Shown: positions 42,767 through 56,224 of the stretch, piece after piece | Numbering within the stretch: position 1 is the stretch's first letter | Layout: each line of letters starts with the position of its first letter | Assembly: GCA_029706075.1 (NCBI GenBank) | Contig: JAINUG010000214.1 | Span: 333,501 to 397,500, forward strand | Direction: 5' to 3' | Length of the DNA: 64,000 nucleotides | From: Aldrovandia affinis | Lineage: Eukaryota; Chordata; Actinopteri; Notacanthiformes; Halosauridae | Made by a program: the position numbers and the translations under genes | Notes under the pieces: model-generated | What the model was told of the DNA's origin: nothing | Database searches by the model: none | The model's input: the letters and a program-made list of their open reading frames with translations, nothing else

Positions 42767-43283
42767 CAGTTAACTGCCAAAATAAAGGAAACGCTTGAGT
42801 AAATAAAGGATTCCTGAGGCTCTGTTGAGGTGTAGGGTGCATTTTTCCGGGCATAGTTTAGGTTTAGCCATTCTGAGTGATCACATTCATCCTGTGGTGA
42901 AGCATTTCTATCCTGATGGGAGTGGACAGTGCCCCCATCCACAGGGCACAAGTGGTTCGATGAGCATGAAAACGATGTAAACCATATGCCATGGCCGTCT
43001 CAGTCACCACATCTCAACCCAGTTGAACACTTATGGGAGATTCTGGAGCGGTGCCTGAGACAGCGTTTTCCACCACCATCAACAAAACACCAAATGATGT
43101 AACTTCTAGTGGGAGAATGGTGTTGCATCCCTCCAATAGAGTTCCAGACACTTGTAGAATCTATGCCAAGGGGTATTGAAGCTGTTCTAGCAGATATCAA
43201 TCTAAGGCTTGAGCAAGCAAATTGATCAGGGCTCGTGGTGGGCCTAGCGCCCTATTAAGACACGTTATGTTGGCAGTTACCTG
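42767..43283 (+). mobile_element. Tc1-type element (family T2), copy 2, with transposase remnant
   Basis: The ends CAGTTAACTGCCAAAATAAA and TTGGCAGTTACCTG are inverted and flanked by TA at 42765-42766 and 43284-43285. One frame near 42955-43100 reads WPSQSPHLNPVEHLWEILER, holding the catalytic Glu of a Tc1 transposase. The upstream segment runs from PDGSG directly to the HPQG region, so the stretch with the preceding catalytic Asp is deleted and the frame shifts. It is non-autonomous. Confidence 0.85.
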
Positions 43284-43285
43284 TA

Positions 43286-44250
43286 TGTTCTTTTCAAATA
43301 CATATTTTTGAGGAGGGGGCCGCTCGGAACCCATCAAGCCCTCAGCTCCAGTAAAACTCAGGTGAGGAGAGAGAGAGCTTTTCATCACCAGTGGAACGGG
43401 AGTGAGTTACACGGGCTGCCGACCACCGGATAGTATGGACCAATCACGACTCTACATATCAATACGCTATCAGGGTGATTCACGAAAGTCGCCAGCAGGC
43501 GAAAGCCGAATATATTGTAATTATATATATTTTTGAATTGCATTGATGCACAGAGAACGTTTTTGTCTTCTTCTTGTTCTGGCGAGCCAATTTCGACACA
43601 CTCAAACCGCAATTTACGATCAGGTAACGGCTTTGCGGAAAGAGGGAACAAAACAAACACAAAACAGAAAGCCCTTATCCGTGCAGGTGTAGCTAAGCAA
43701 TGTTATTCAGAACGATACAGCGCACAGTGCAATCTATTAGCCAAATGTATGTCCCTCTGAGCAGCAGAGAACATTTTCAAATGTATTCATGAAATGTGTC
43801 ATATCACACCAACAGGACCTTAGACCACAGAGGACACAACCGCTATTGTGTTTTTTCTGGGGTTTTTTTTTTTACTGTTGAGGCATATTTTTCCCACCGT
43901 AATCACATTCAAGTTTGAGAATGAAGTGGATCTAACAGTGCTACGGGTGTCCACGGCAACACGGATAATAAAGGCCCTGGTGGAAACGTCATGCTCATGG
44001 AGCGGAAAAAAATGATCTAACAGGACGCCGTCAGCCCCTGATCGCCGCGGAAACACACTTAGTGACTTTCATGAATAACCCGGCTTCCCGCCATCGCCTT
44101 GGTAACCGTTTGATGAGTAATGGATTCTGATGCACAGGTGGGGCTCTGGAGGGATCCGAGGAAGAGGGGGGTGAGGTGGGGGTCCGAGAGAAAGACTGAA
44201 GTAAAGGGAAATGGCGATGTGGGATGATAGGGGATACAAGCTGGCGAGAG
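43286..44250. other. Unassigned stretch
   Basis: No exon or clear repeat is seen. Minus-strand frames at 44031-44273 are unsupported. Confidence 0.35.
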
Positions 44251-44253
44251 CAA

Positions 44254-45368
<1,115 letters not shown>

Positions 45369-45369
45369 T

Positions 45370-45538
45370 ATGTCTTTTTTGTTTTCCTATTATAATCAAA
45401 ATAAGAAATGTAAATTGTATAGGTCGATTGTATTTTGTTTATTACCATTGTTATTTTATATATTCTTTAATTATAATGCTCGGGCAATACACACATTGTA
45501 TTTGTTATGCCATAAAGCAAACTTCAATTAAATGGAAT
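45370..45538. other. AT-rich spacer
   Basis: No feature is seen. Confidence 0.35.
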
Positions 45539-45544
45539 TTCATT

Positions 45545-45698
45545 GAGACAGGAGTACAGAGAGAAATAGAACGAGTGAGAGGGGAATGGAGAGAGGGAGA
45601 GAGAAAGAGTGAGAAAAGGAGAGATAGATGTACAGTAAGCTAGAGGGGCGGTGAGAGAGAGGGAGATGGAGAGGTGGGGTGAAGAGAGAGAAAGAAAG

Positions 45699-45733
<35 letters not shown>

Positions 45734-46023
45734 GATGACAAAAAAGAGAGAAAGGGAGATGAGAGAGAGGGAGAAAAAAAGAATGAAAGCAGGGGACAGA
45801 TAGAGAGAGAGAAATGTAGGTAGCAGGAGATACAGAGGGAGGTGGAGAGAGAGAGAAAGAGAGGGATGAAGAGAGAGAGAGAGGGACGGAGAAAGAGAAA
45901 GAGAGAAAGGGGGATGAGAGAGAGGGAGAGAAAGAGAAAGAGAATGAAAGCAGGGGACGGACAGACAGAGAGAGAAAAGTCGGGAGAGAGATACAGAGGG
46001 AGGTAGAGAGTGAGCGAGGGATG

Positions 46024-46059
<36 letters not shown>

Positions 46060-46109
46060 GAAAGAGAAGGGGGATGAGAGAGAGGGAGAGAAAGGGAATG
46101 AAAGCAGGG

Positions 46110-46145
<36 letters not shown>

Positions 46146-46200
46146 CAGAGGGAGGTAGAGAGTGAGAGAGGGATGGATGGAGAAAGAGAGAGAGAGAGAG
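45545..46200 (+). repeat. Purine tract, GA-rich, with longer internal duplications
   Basis: About 650 bp of A+G-rich DNA. Strings such as AATGAAAGCAGGGGACAGA and GATACAGAGGGAGGTAGAGA recur at about 45782, 45952 and 46098, so larger blocks of roughly 150-170 bp are duplicated within the tract. The long frames are artefacts. Confidence 0.9.
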
Positions 46201-46204
46201 ACAC

Positions 46205-46882
46205 GCTGCAGTATTCAGCAGGCAGTCCTGGTCGTGGGGAGGTGGGAGCAGAGGACGATCCGGCAGAGGGAGGCGTTCGGTGGCGCGCGGAGCGGCTCGG
46301 CGTAATTCATGCTCCGCATCTTGAGCAGAGAGAGACCAGCGCGAGGAGTGAATAATGAAACAAAGAGGGCCTCTTCAGTATGCCGGGGACGGTCTGCTGG
46401 AGAGCTCTTGGAATTATTTAAAAAGGTTAGTCTATGAATAAACATGTCTCATCAAGGTCTTTTACACCAGGAACGAAAGAGATACTAATGAATAATAACA
46501 GGCTGATATGACAGGGTATAGAAATGAATGTTCATCTTTTTTTTTTCTTTCTTTTTTTCTTCCATAAAACGGATGCATAAAATGCAATTTTTCTGCACTG
46601 TTTTTTTTTCTCTCTTTTTCCAGAGGGACAAAAAAATACATAATTATTAAACAGTTAAAACGGCAAAATGCTTTTTTTCCCTCTCTCCAGCAAAAGCTGT
46701 GGATGGGATTTGCAAGGGAAACATGACAGTCCTATTAGCGATCCCTGCACACATGTTCAGAGGCTTTTATATTACACAGCTCCCCTCCTTCTCCTTGGCT
46801 TCTCTCTCAGGGTCGTGTTGCCTCCCAAGGCCTGGGAGACCTTCAGGACCGTACACGGCAGCGGGCTAACTTACAGGGAGCG
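46205..46882. other. Unassigned stretch before the 28-bp satellite
   Basis: No exon is supported. The T-rich run TTTTTTTTTCTCTCTTTTTC, CAG near 46603-46623 looks like a splice acceptor but no coding frame follows it convincingly. Confidence 0.35.
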
Positions 46883-49800
46883 CAGCTGAGGTCTTACCGA
46901 CAGACACACACAGCTGAGGTCTTACCGACAGACACACACAGCTGAGGCCTTACCTACAGACACACACAGCTGAGGCCTTACCTACAGACACACACAGCTG
47001 AGGGTCTTACCTACAGGCACACACAGCTGAGGCCTTACCTACAGGCACACACAGCTGAGGCCTTACCTACAGGCACACACAGCTGAGGTCTTACCGACAG
47101 ACACACACAGCTGAGGCCTTACCTACAGGCACACACAGCTGAGGCCTTACCTACAGGCACACACAGCTGAGGCCTTACCGACAGACACACACAGCTGAGG
47201 TCTTACCGACAGACACACACAGCTGAGGGTCTTACCTACAGGCACACACAGCTGAGGCCTTACCTACAGACACACACAGCTGAGGGTCTTACCTACAGGC
47301 ACACACAGCTGAGGCCTTACCTACAGACACACACAGCTGAGGTCTTACCTACAGACACACACAGCTGAGGCCTTACCTACAGGCACACACAGCTGAGGTC
47401 TTGCCTACAGGCACACACAGCTGAGGCCTTACCTACAGGCACACACAGCTGAGGCCTTACCTACAGACACACACAGCTGAGGTCTTACCTACAGGCACAC
47501 ACAGCTGAGGCCTTACCTACAGGCACACACAGCTGAGGGTCTTACCTACAGGCACACACAGCTGAGGCCTTACCTACAGACACACACAGCTGAGGCCTTA
47601 CCTACAGACACACACAGCTGAGGCCTTACCTACAGGCACACACAGCTGAGGTCTTACCTACAGACACACACAGCTGAGGTCTTACCGACAGACACACACA
47701 GCTGAGGCCTTACCTACAGACACACACAGCTGAGGTCTTACCTACAGGCACACACAGCTGAGGTCTTACCTACAGGCACACACAGCTGAGGGTCTTACCT
47801 ACAGGCACACACAGCTGAGGTCTTACCTACAGGCACACACAGCTGAGGTCTTACCTACAGGCACACACAGCTGAGGTCTTACCTACAGACACACACAGCT
47901 GAGGTCTTACCTACAGACACACACAGCTGAGGTCTTACCTACAGACACACACAGCTGAGGCCTTACCTACAGGCACACACAGCTGAGGTCTTGCCTACAG
48001 GCACACACAGCTGAGGCCTTACCTACAGGCACACACAGCTGAGGCCTTACCTACAGACACACACAGCTGAGGTCTTACCTACAGGCACACACAGCTGAGG
48101 CTCACCTACAGGCACACACAGCTGAGGTCTTACCTACAGGCACACACAGCTGAGGCCTTACCTACAGACACACACAGCTGAGGCCTTACCTACAGACACA
48201 CACAGCTGAGGCCTTACCTACAGGCACACACAGCTGAGGTCTTACCTACAGACACACACAGCTGAGGTCTTACCTACAGGCACACACAGCTGAGGCCTTA
48301 CCTACAGGCACACACAGCTGAGGCCTTACCTACAGACACACACAGCTGAGGTCTTACCTACAGGCACACACAGCTGAGGCCTTACCTACAGGCACACACA
48401 GCTGAGGGTCTTACCTACAGGCACACACACAGCTGAGGCCTTACCTACAGGCACACAGCTGAGGTCTTGCCTACAGGCACACAGCTGAGGCCTTACCTAC
48501 AGGCACACACAGCTGAGGCCTTACCGACAGACACACACAGCTGAGGTCTTACCGACAGACACACACAGCTGAGGGTCTTACCTACAGGCACACACAGCTG
48601 AGGCCTTACCTACAGACACACACAGCTGAGGGTCTTACCTACAGGCACACACAGCTGAGGCCTTACCTACAGACACACACAGCTGAGGTCTTACCTACAG
48701 ACACACACAGCTGAGGCCTTACCTACAGGCACACACAGCTGAGGTCTTGCCTACAGGCACACACAGCTGAGGTCTACCTACAGGCACACACAGCTGAGGC
48801 CAGACAGACACACACAGCTGAGGTCTTACCTACAGGCACACACAGCTGAGGCCTTACCTACAGGCACACACAGCTGAGGGTCTTACCTACAGGCACACAC
48901 AGCTGAGGTCTTACCCACAGACACACACAGCTGAGAGGCCTTACCTACAGACACACACAGCTGAGGCCTTTCCACAGGCACACACAGCTGAGGTCTTAGG
49001 TCTTACAGACACACACAGCTGAGGTCTTACCGACAGACACACAGCTGAGGCCTTACCTACAGACACACAGCTGAGGTCTTACCTACAGGCACACACAGCT
49101 GAGGTCTTACCTACAGGCACACACAGCTGAGGGTTACCTACAGGCACACACAGCTGAGGTCTTACCTACAGGCACACAGCTGAGGTCTTACCTACAGGCA
49201 CACACAGCTGAGGTCTTACCTGCAGACACACACAGCTGAGGTCTTACCTACAGGCACACACAGCTGAGGTCTTACCTACAGACACACACAGCTGAGGCCT
49301 TACCTACAGGCACACACAGCTGAGGTCTTGCCTACAGGCACACACAGCTGAGGCCTTACCTACAGGCACACACAGCTGAGGCCTTACCTACAGACACACA
49401 CAGCTGAGGTCTTACCTACAGGCACACACAGCTGAGGCCTTACCTACAGGCACACACAGCTGAGGGTCTTACCTACAGGCACACACAGCTGAGGCCTTAC
49501 CTACAGACACACACACAGCTGAGGCCTTACCTACAGACACACACACAGCTGAGGCCTTACCTACAGGCACACACAGCTGAGGTCTTACCTACAGACACAC
49601 ACAGCTGAGGTCTTACCTACAGACACACACAGCTGAGGTCTTACCTACAGACACACACAGCTGAGGTCTTACCTACAGGGCACACAGCTGAGGTCTTACC
49701 TACAGGCACACACAGCTGAGGTCTTACCTACAGGGCACACACAGCTGAGGTCTTACCACACAGACACACAGCTGAGGCCTTACCTACAGACACACACAGC

Positions 49801-50563
49801 TGAGGCCTTACCTACAGGCACACACAGCTGAGGTCTTACCTACAGACACACACAGCTGAGGTCTTACCGACAGACACACACAGCTGAGGCCTTACCTACA
49901 GACACACACAGCTGAGGTCTTACCTACAGGCACACACAGCTGAGGTCTTACCTACAGGCACACACAGCTGAGGTCTTACCTACAGACACACACAGCTGAG
50001 GTCTTACCTACAGACACACACAGCTGAGGTCTTACCTACAGGCACACACAGCTGAGGTCTTACCTACAGGCACACACAGCTGAGGTCTTACCTACAGGCA
50101 CACACAGCTGAGGTCTTACCTACAGACACACACAGCTGAGGTCTTACCTACAGGCACACACAGCTGAGGTCTTACCTACAGGCACACACAGCTGAGGTCT
50201 TGCCTACAGGGGCACACACAGCTGAGGCCTACCTACAGGCACACACAGCTGAGGCCTTACCTACAGACACACACAGCTGAGGTCTTACCTACAGGCACAC
50301 ACAGCTGAGGCCTTACCTACAGGCACACACAGCTGAGGCCTTACCTACAGACACACACAGCTGAGGTCTTACCTACAGGCACACACAGCTGAGGTCTTGC
50401 CTACAGGGCACACACAGCTGAGGCCTTACCTACAGGCACACACAGCTGAGGCCTTACCTACAGACACACACAGCTGAGGTCTTACCTACAGGCACACACA
50501 GCTGAGGTCTTGCCTACAGGCACACACGACTGAAGTAGAACCTACAGGCAGCACAGCTGAGGC
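46883..50563 (+). repeat. 28-bp satellite array, about 130 copies (3.7 kb)
   Basis: The unit is CAGCTGAGGTCTTACCTACA followed by GGCACACA, 28 bp. Sites vary as GGCCTT/GGTCTT/GGGTCTT, TACCTAC/TACCGAC/TGCCTAC and GGCAC/GACAC. Occasional units are 26-30 bp. Blocks of several hundred bp recur in the same order of variants, for example 47173 onward and 48519 onward. Stops occur in all frames, so there is no open frame. Most units hold CAGCTG, and on the minus strand AG|GTAAGA or AG|GTAAGG. The last units (about 50525-50563) are diverged. Confidence 0.97.
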
Positions 50564-51375
50564 TGATTGGTAATCAACCAAGGTGTGTCTTGTCGTGCCA
50601 GTAGAAAGGAACAGCCTGCTGGGACAGGACATGGGCATTTGAAGGAATGGGCTGCTTAATTGTGTTTGTCTCTCTACCAGCTATCCTTTGTGCAGAGACA
50701 GTTTGTTTCTTGTACAGTGCTTGAGTGCTTTTTTTTACCCCCTTAAAGAGGCAAAGTGCCTCTCAGTAGAGATGGGCGAAGGAAGGCTTTTCAGCCAGGA
50801 GGTAGCAACCTTCGAAGCTCCATCAAGATATTACACCATAAAAATAATCGAAACACTACTATAATCAATCACTACTTTCATTTATGAAAAAGACGCTTTC
50901 AAAACTTTTAAGCTGGACTTAATTTCCACTTGCGTTAGATTCACAGAAAGGTTTAAAGGTACTTAAAATCACAGCCGATAGCCTTCAGACATTAATGGTA
51001 AACACTTTAACAGTGTGTGCTTGTGAGTTTTATTACTGTCTGCGACATATGACACTGACCCAACACAGGGTTCCATCAAACTGTGGGCAGTACAGTATAT
51101 TGACGTAAACAGTACCAGACAATAGCTTGAGTGCACCTGCTGGAAACTGTTTATTTCATAATTGACAATGTTTTACACCGTATATGTTTCTGTAAATACT
51201 TGGAAATTACAAAAGTATTTACAGGTCTGGACACTGGGCAGGCCAGGTCATTAGTTTGAGTTGTCCTTGAGTTGTCCTTGAGTTGTCCAAAAGGAGTGCC
51301 CAATTATCCAGATGGAAGGTACAAACTTTTGACTGGTACTGTATATGTTGTGTCAAATATGGTAAATTGACAAAA
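50564..51375. other. Unassigned stretch
   Basis: No exon or repeat recognised. A small triple GAGTTGTCCTT repeat is present at about 51258-51290. Confidence 0.35.
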
Positions 51376-51387
51376 CATTAGTAGGCT

Positions 51388-51749
51388 GAGGCGGCACGGT
51401 GGTGCAGTGGATAGCGCTGTCGCCTCACAGCAAGAAGGTCTGGGTTGAATCCAGGCCGGGGCCTTTCTGTGCGGAGTTTGCATGTTCTCCCGTGTCCGCG
51501 TGGGTTTCCTCCGGGTACTCCGGTTTCTTCCCACAGTCCAAAGACATGCACGTTAGGCTAATTGGAGAGTCTAAATTGCCCGTAGGTATGAGTGTGTGAG
51601 TGAATGGTGTGTGTGCCCTGCGATGGATTGGCGACCTGTCCAGGGTGTATTCCTGCCTCTCGCCCGGAACGCATGCTGGGATAGGCTCCAGCACCCCCCC
51701 CGCGACCCTGACCAGGAATAAGCGGCTTAGACAATGGATGGATGGATGG
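51388..51749 (+). mobile_element. RTE-type SINE 'E', copy 3, full length with 12-bp TSD
   Basis: It runs from GCGGCACGGTGGTGCAGTGG to (TGGA)n. CATTAGTAGGCT at 51376-51387 and 51750-51761 flanks it. Its length of 362 bp is close to the 363 bp of copy 1. Confidence 0.92.
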
Positions 51750-51761
51750 CATTAGTAGGCT

Positions 51762-52845
51762 TCAACAAGCATGACGGAGGAAAGTACAAGGCCAAAAACG
51801 AGCAGAGCAGTCGCAAGGCTTTCATACAGAACATAAAATGAGTTCCTTTTTTCATGCTGTCAACTGCCGAAAATATGGAAGTCAAGCCAGGATTATAAAC
51901 TCCAGATAGCTCGATAATTTTCATGCAATGTTGTCTAAGCTAGAGTCGAGAAAAGCAGCCGCTCCAAATAGTTTCGATGCCTCAGTTCAATCCCTGCGCC
52001 ATCTGTAGCTGTTGGCCTTTTCAGTCTCTCCATGTCGTCCTTGTTCTCCCACTGCCTGGCACAGAGACCACGCCCCAAACATGCCCCGCAGTACACAGTG
52101 CCAAAACTGTGACAGCCACGTAAAACTGCTACGGCCATGATACCGTGACCAACAGCTCGATTTATACCCATATATCACCAACAACAACAAAAGAAAAACT
52201 AAATAAATGCCAGATGTCCTGTTATTCATGTGATAGACTTTGCCTTTTCACTCTGAATTCCAGTGACAACGTGCCGGGGGTTTGACATTCCTCTTTTGAC
52301 ATTTTCGCTTTTAAACTTTTGGCACAAACCCCTCCTCCGCCCTATTGTTACACACGGTTGTTCGAGTCACTTCAGGATCCGTATCCACGTTTCTCAAACA
52401 TCGGACAAAAACCCCCCCAAAAGTCTCATGTTCGCATTGAGTTGGTATGAGTGCAGGGAACAACGAGTGTTCTGCTCTGGAAGAGTGCGGCTCTTTGAGG
52501 ATGCCATTAGCAGCCCTTTACCACGTCATCGATTAGAATGTTCGAAGGCTCGTCGTCGACGGAGGAAAAGGACGAGGATGAGTTCTGTCCGACCGCCGGG
52601 ACCTTGTGCAAACGGATTCACCCTGAGCGGCAGAGCTCCTTCTCCAGCTGTCCTAGAAAACCGGCGCAGCGTGCCGCGGTCGGGACGGAGGCTCGCGGGC
52701 CGCGGCAGAGGAGAACCCGCGCGCGGAAAAAAACACGCTGAAGCCGGGAAGGGTGCCCCAGATGGCCGTCCTTCTCAACGCCGAGAGGACGTTTGTTTCC
52801 TATGACGCCCTTGAAGAGACTATCGCTTAAAAAACCCAAAAAACT
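51762..52845. other. Unassigned stretch, GC-rich from about 52500
   Basis: A 180-residue plus-strand frame (52263-52805) has no recognisable domain. Its C-terminal half is R/G/P-rich, as expected from GC-rich DNA. The GC-rich part could be a promoter-proximal or first-exon region, but nothing proves it. Confidence 0.3.
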
Positions 52846-52851
52846 TTTCTT

Positions 52852-52864
52852 CTTTCTCTCTCTG

Positions 52865-52927
<63 letters not shown>

Positions 52928-52958
52928 ATCTCTTTATTTCTCTCTCTCTATCTCTGTG

Positions 52959-52989
<31 letters not shown>

Positions 52990-52992
52990 GTG

Positions 52993-53020
<28 letters not shown>
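52852..53020 (+). repeat. (TC)n microsatellite
   Basis: About 170 bp of TC with TGTC and TATC interruptions, followed at 53112-53130 by a short second TC run. Confidence 0.95.
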
Positions 53021-53024
<4 letters not shown>

Positions 53025-54738
53025 CTTGCGCCTGCCCCCACGTACGGGCCCATCTGTTGCAAAGGAGACCGGAGAGGAGGCGGGTTGAGTTCTCCCTCCG
53101 CCGATTCCGGTGCTCTCTCTCTCTCTCTCTTCTTCGCCCCGTCCTTCGATTGAGCAGATTGAACAAAAGAACAATAAGAGAAGGGCAGCTCTGCGTCTCC
53201 ATGGTTTTGTATTCCGGTGCTGGCCGCGGCCACCGCCGTCGCACATCTCAAATGTAATGGGCAAATCCCGAATCGATAAACGAACAAACAGGAGAAATGG
53301 TAATGAAACGCTCCATGCAAACCTTAAAGGCTATTTAAATGTTAATGTACATACTTTCAGCAAGCGGCTCTGAAATGAGTACTCTCTCATAATGACGCTG
53401 GGCCGGACATGCTTCCGACGCTTTTAAGTGCTATTCTCGGGCGCCTGAATAATATAAATGCCCGCATTTAATATCTAACCTTTATTATGAAAAGGGATAG
53501 TTCTGTGGAAGGTGATGCTGATTGGTCGACCAGACTTCCTGGCAGTGCCGATATTCAGGATAAAGCACGCTAAATAGAATGTCCGTACATCATTTTGATA
53601 TCATTTTGCCTTCTGCTAATATAAACATCCTGGACATGAAACGTTGTTAGCTGTCGGGCGTGATCAAATTTAAAAATGCAAAAATCTCATTCGGTTCAAT
53701 TAACGTCTGCATCCTCAAAGTGGGCTGTCTGGCGTCTCACTTATTGGTGCGCCAAGAAGAATTGGCATCAACTTAAAAATAACAACGAACAATGAGTTGA
53801 ATAGGATAGCATTTCTGCATGAAGTTCAGAAATGGAACTTTCGTTGCTTAGTGACCAAATAACTAGCTAGCAAGCGCCTTATCGCCGGGATACAAAGCAG
53901 CTGCCTCCCGTTTCAGTAAGCTCCATGCAGAGATTTCAGGCAGCGGTAATCATGTCAGTCTTGTACTGACACGGGCGTCAAGAAAACCCGTCCGAAACTC
54001 TGAGAACGGTCACATCAAGGGTATTTAACCTCACTGGGAAGTACAGAACATGGAGTGACGTTTTGTAGCGTTCACTAATACTGGCTTTGACATCTAATTT
54101 TTACATGCAAGGTTTTGTCTTAAGAATTTTCTATGTGAGGGCAGGCGTCTCTTTTGTTGTCTTGCTAAGAGAACCTTGACAGCTGGCTTATCGTCTGCAC
54201 AAATGCGATGGACGCGCAGCAGGGTTAGGCCATAGCCAAGGCTTGACCAGGGTGGATAGATCATCCCCAACCTAATTGCCCTAGTTACGTGGGAGGGTTC
54301 AGGCACCATGATTGGTTGGATGAGTCTTTAGGGGGCCAAAGTTTTGTACAGTGGTTTGTTGCCGATTCTACCCCCCTTTGGTTCGTTGCAATAAACTGGG
54401 TGCCTGGAGGCAGAAGCTGTCAGCCGGAATATTGCTTAATGAGGGAGTGTGTCTGCATGTGCTACACACACGGAACCCGTCTGCTGAACATCCTGTCCAG
54501 AAAAGTTTAGCACTTCCTGTTTCTCGGAAGATACTATAACTAGTCCCCATGATGTGGATTGTAGTCCTGAAACGGCGCAGAAATGAACGGAGACAGTCCT
54601 GTGAAAGTCTTAATGCGGCGGCAGCGATATCACCTGGCTGTCGGGAGAAGGACTGCTGGCAGTTGCCAACAGTCTTGACTCTTGTGGTAGTACTGCTTGT
54701 GTTGTGTGGAGGACTAAGGTTCAAACCCCGCTCTGGGA
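53025..54738. other. Unassigned mostly unique stretch
   Basis: At 53430-53500 the sequence GAATAATATAAATGCCCGCA, TTTAATATC is unique and enhancer-like. At 54105-54515 a poly(A)-like AATAAA lies within a retro-LTR-like context without definable ends. No exon is recognised. Confidence 0.3.
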
Positions 54739-54743
54739 AATAA

Positions 54744-54825
54744 GCAGTAGTAGTAGTAGCAGTAGCAGTAGCAGTAGCAGTAATAGCAGCAGTAGTAATA
54801 GTAGTAGTAGCAGTAGCAACAGCCT
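54744..54825 (+). repeat. (AGT/AGC)n trinucleotide microsatellite
   Basis: AGTAGTAGTAGCAGTAGCAG with related units. Confidence 0.9.
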
Positions 54826-54829
54826 GCTC

Positions 54830-56040
54830 ATTTACATGTCTTTATTGTTTATTTTACATTTTTATTTTCAAGTGTTTCATTAGCTCTTGCAATGCAGTGA
54901 TCAGTTGCGCAACGCATAAACAAACAGATCTGTTTGACCCTTGTGAAGCTCCAGATCATAGTGAAGACTGAATGTTCCATCAGTCAAGAAGCAGCCTTTC
55001 ATAGGGTCATAGGGCGGTCATGGGGAGGGGGTAGGGTCGCGGGGGTCATGTGCGACAGAGCGGTCGAGGCCATTGGACCGTTATATCTGGGCTAAACCAA
55101 TTTTGCCTGATGGCTATTTTTACTGAAAGGCACTTTTTTTTTTACTGTCCAGAATGTTCCTGGCCCAGCCAGAATGTCCACTGCCCTGCCATTCTCACTT
55201 AGTGACCGAGAACAATTGTTGCCAGACTGGAGAGTAATCCCCCAAATGTGCCTTTTTTGGTGTAAACTCACTGGGGAAGTTTCAGTGAAAATATGTATGC
55301 AAATGAATTGTAGAGGTTGGTGGTGGTGCTGGTGCTGGTGCTGGTGATATTCAACAGAAGAGGTGAGGCTGGTTGGAGGCATACATTTGTACGGAATGTC
55401 ATTTGAAGATGGTGGATGTTGAAGAATAATAAAACACTATTTAAAAAAAAAAAAAAATCGGTATCTGGCAACAGTGCAGAGCAGAAATTGAATTGTGGGT
55501 GGGGAGTGAGGTGGGAGTCCTGCAGACGGTGGTCAGGAGTTCAAGGCGAGTGCAGACGAGACCTCTTGGTCAGGGAGGGAGAGCGTGGGGAGTGTAAACT
55601 CTCTGAGAGAGAGGCTCATAAAGGCAGCGGTTAGAGCAAACAAGACGAAAGTGGCGCGCGTGCACAAAGCTGTGATCCCTCTCTCCCTCGCCCCGCCTCG
55701 ATTAGTACTCCAGCGTGCGGACTCTTCAGCCTGCCATGCTTATTTCTGCACTGCACGTCTTTCTCACCGGGCTGCTGTCGGTGGACTTATGTGCACGGAG
55801 GGGCGTATTTGGGATTGGCCTGGTGGGTAAGAATGATTATTTCTTTCTTTGGGGGGGATCAAGTTAAAAGATGACATAACAGGAAAATGCAAACATAACA
55901 AACAGGGAGAGAGAGCAAAAAACCCCAAATTAAAACAATAATAGAAAAATGACAAAAAACAACTGAGAAAATGAAACGCGCTGAATTGCTGTGAAGTAAA
56001 CAAATGAAACGATGGGCAGCCTTGGTTGTACACGAGCACT
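54830..56040. other. Unassigned stretch
   Basis: A short (GGTGCT)n run lies at about 55318-55345 and an A-run at 55442-55457. No exon is recognised. Confidence 0.35.
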
Positions 56041-56049
56041 CTGTGTGAA

Positions 56050-56222
56050 AAACCTACCGACTCTACCAAACCTACCGACTCTACCAAACCTACCGACTCT
56101 ACCAAACCTACCGACTCTACCAAACCTACCAACTCTACCAAACCTACCGACTCTACCAAACCTACCGACTCTACCAAACCTACCAACTCTACCAAACCTA
56201 CCGACTCAGAATCAGAATCAGA
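56050..56222 (+). repeat. 18-bp minisatellite followed by (CAGAAT)n
   Basis: The unit ACCTACCGACTCTACCAA recurs about nine times with the A/G variant ACCAACTC, then CAGAATCAGAATCAGAAT. Multiple frames are open (LPNLPT or STKPTD) as 18 is divisible by three. The (AATCAG)n and the CTTTATGGCC that follows look like a degenerate fish LINE end (AATCAG..TTTATTGGCC). Confidence 0.9.
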
Positions 56223-56224
56223 AT

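Noticed and set aside
45524-46204. 226-residue S/L/P-rich minus-strand frame
   Set aside because: It is the complement of the GA tract.
46603-46889. Candidate exon after a strong pyrimidine tract and CAG
   Set aside because: The following 73-residue frame has no recognisable homology and ends at the satellite; the pyrimidine tract alone is weak evidence.
46883-50563. CRISPR array, because of the 28-bp periodicity
   Set aside because: Units are head-to-tail with no unique spacers, and the context is a vertebrate genome; it is a satellite.
52263-52805. 180-residue plus-strand frame
   Set aside because: GC-rich DNA has few stops. The translation has no recognisable domain, and two other frames overlap it.
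54105-54515. Retroviral or retrotransposon LTR
   Set aside because: AATAAA and an LTR-like feel are present, but no TG...CA ends, target duplication, primer-binding site or coding remnant could be shown.
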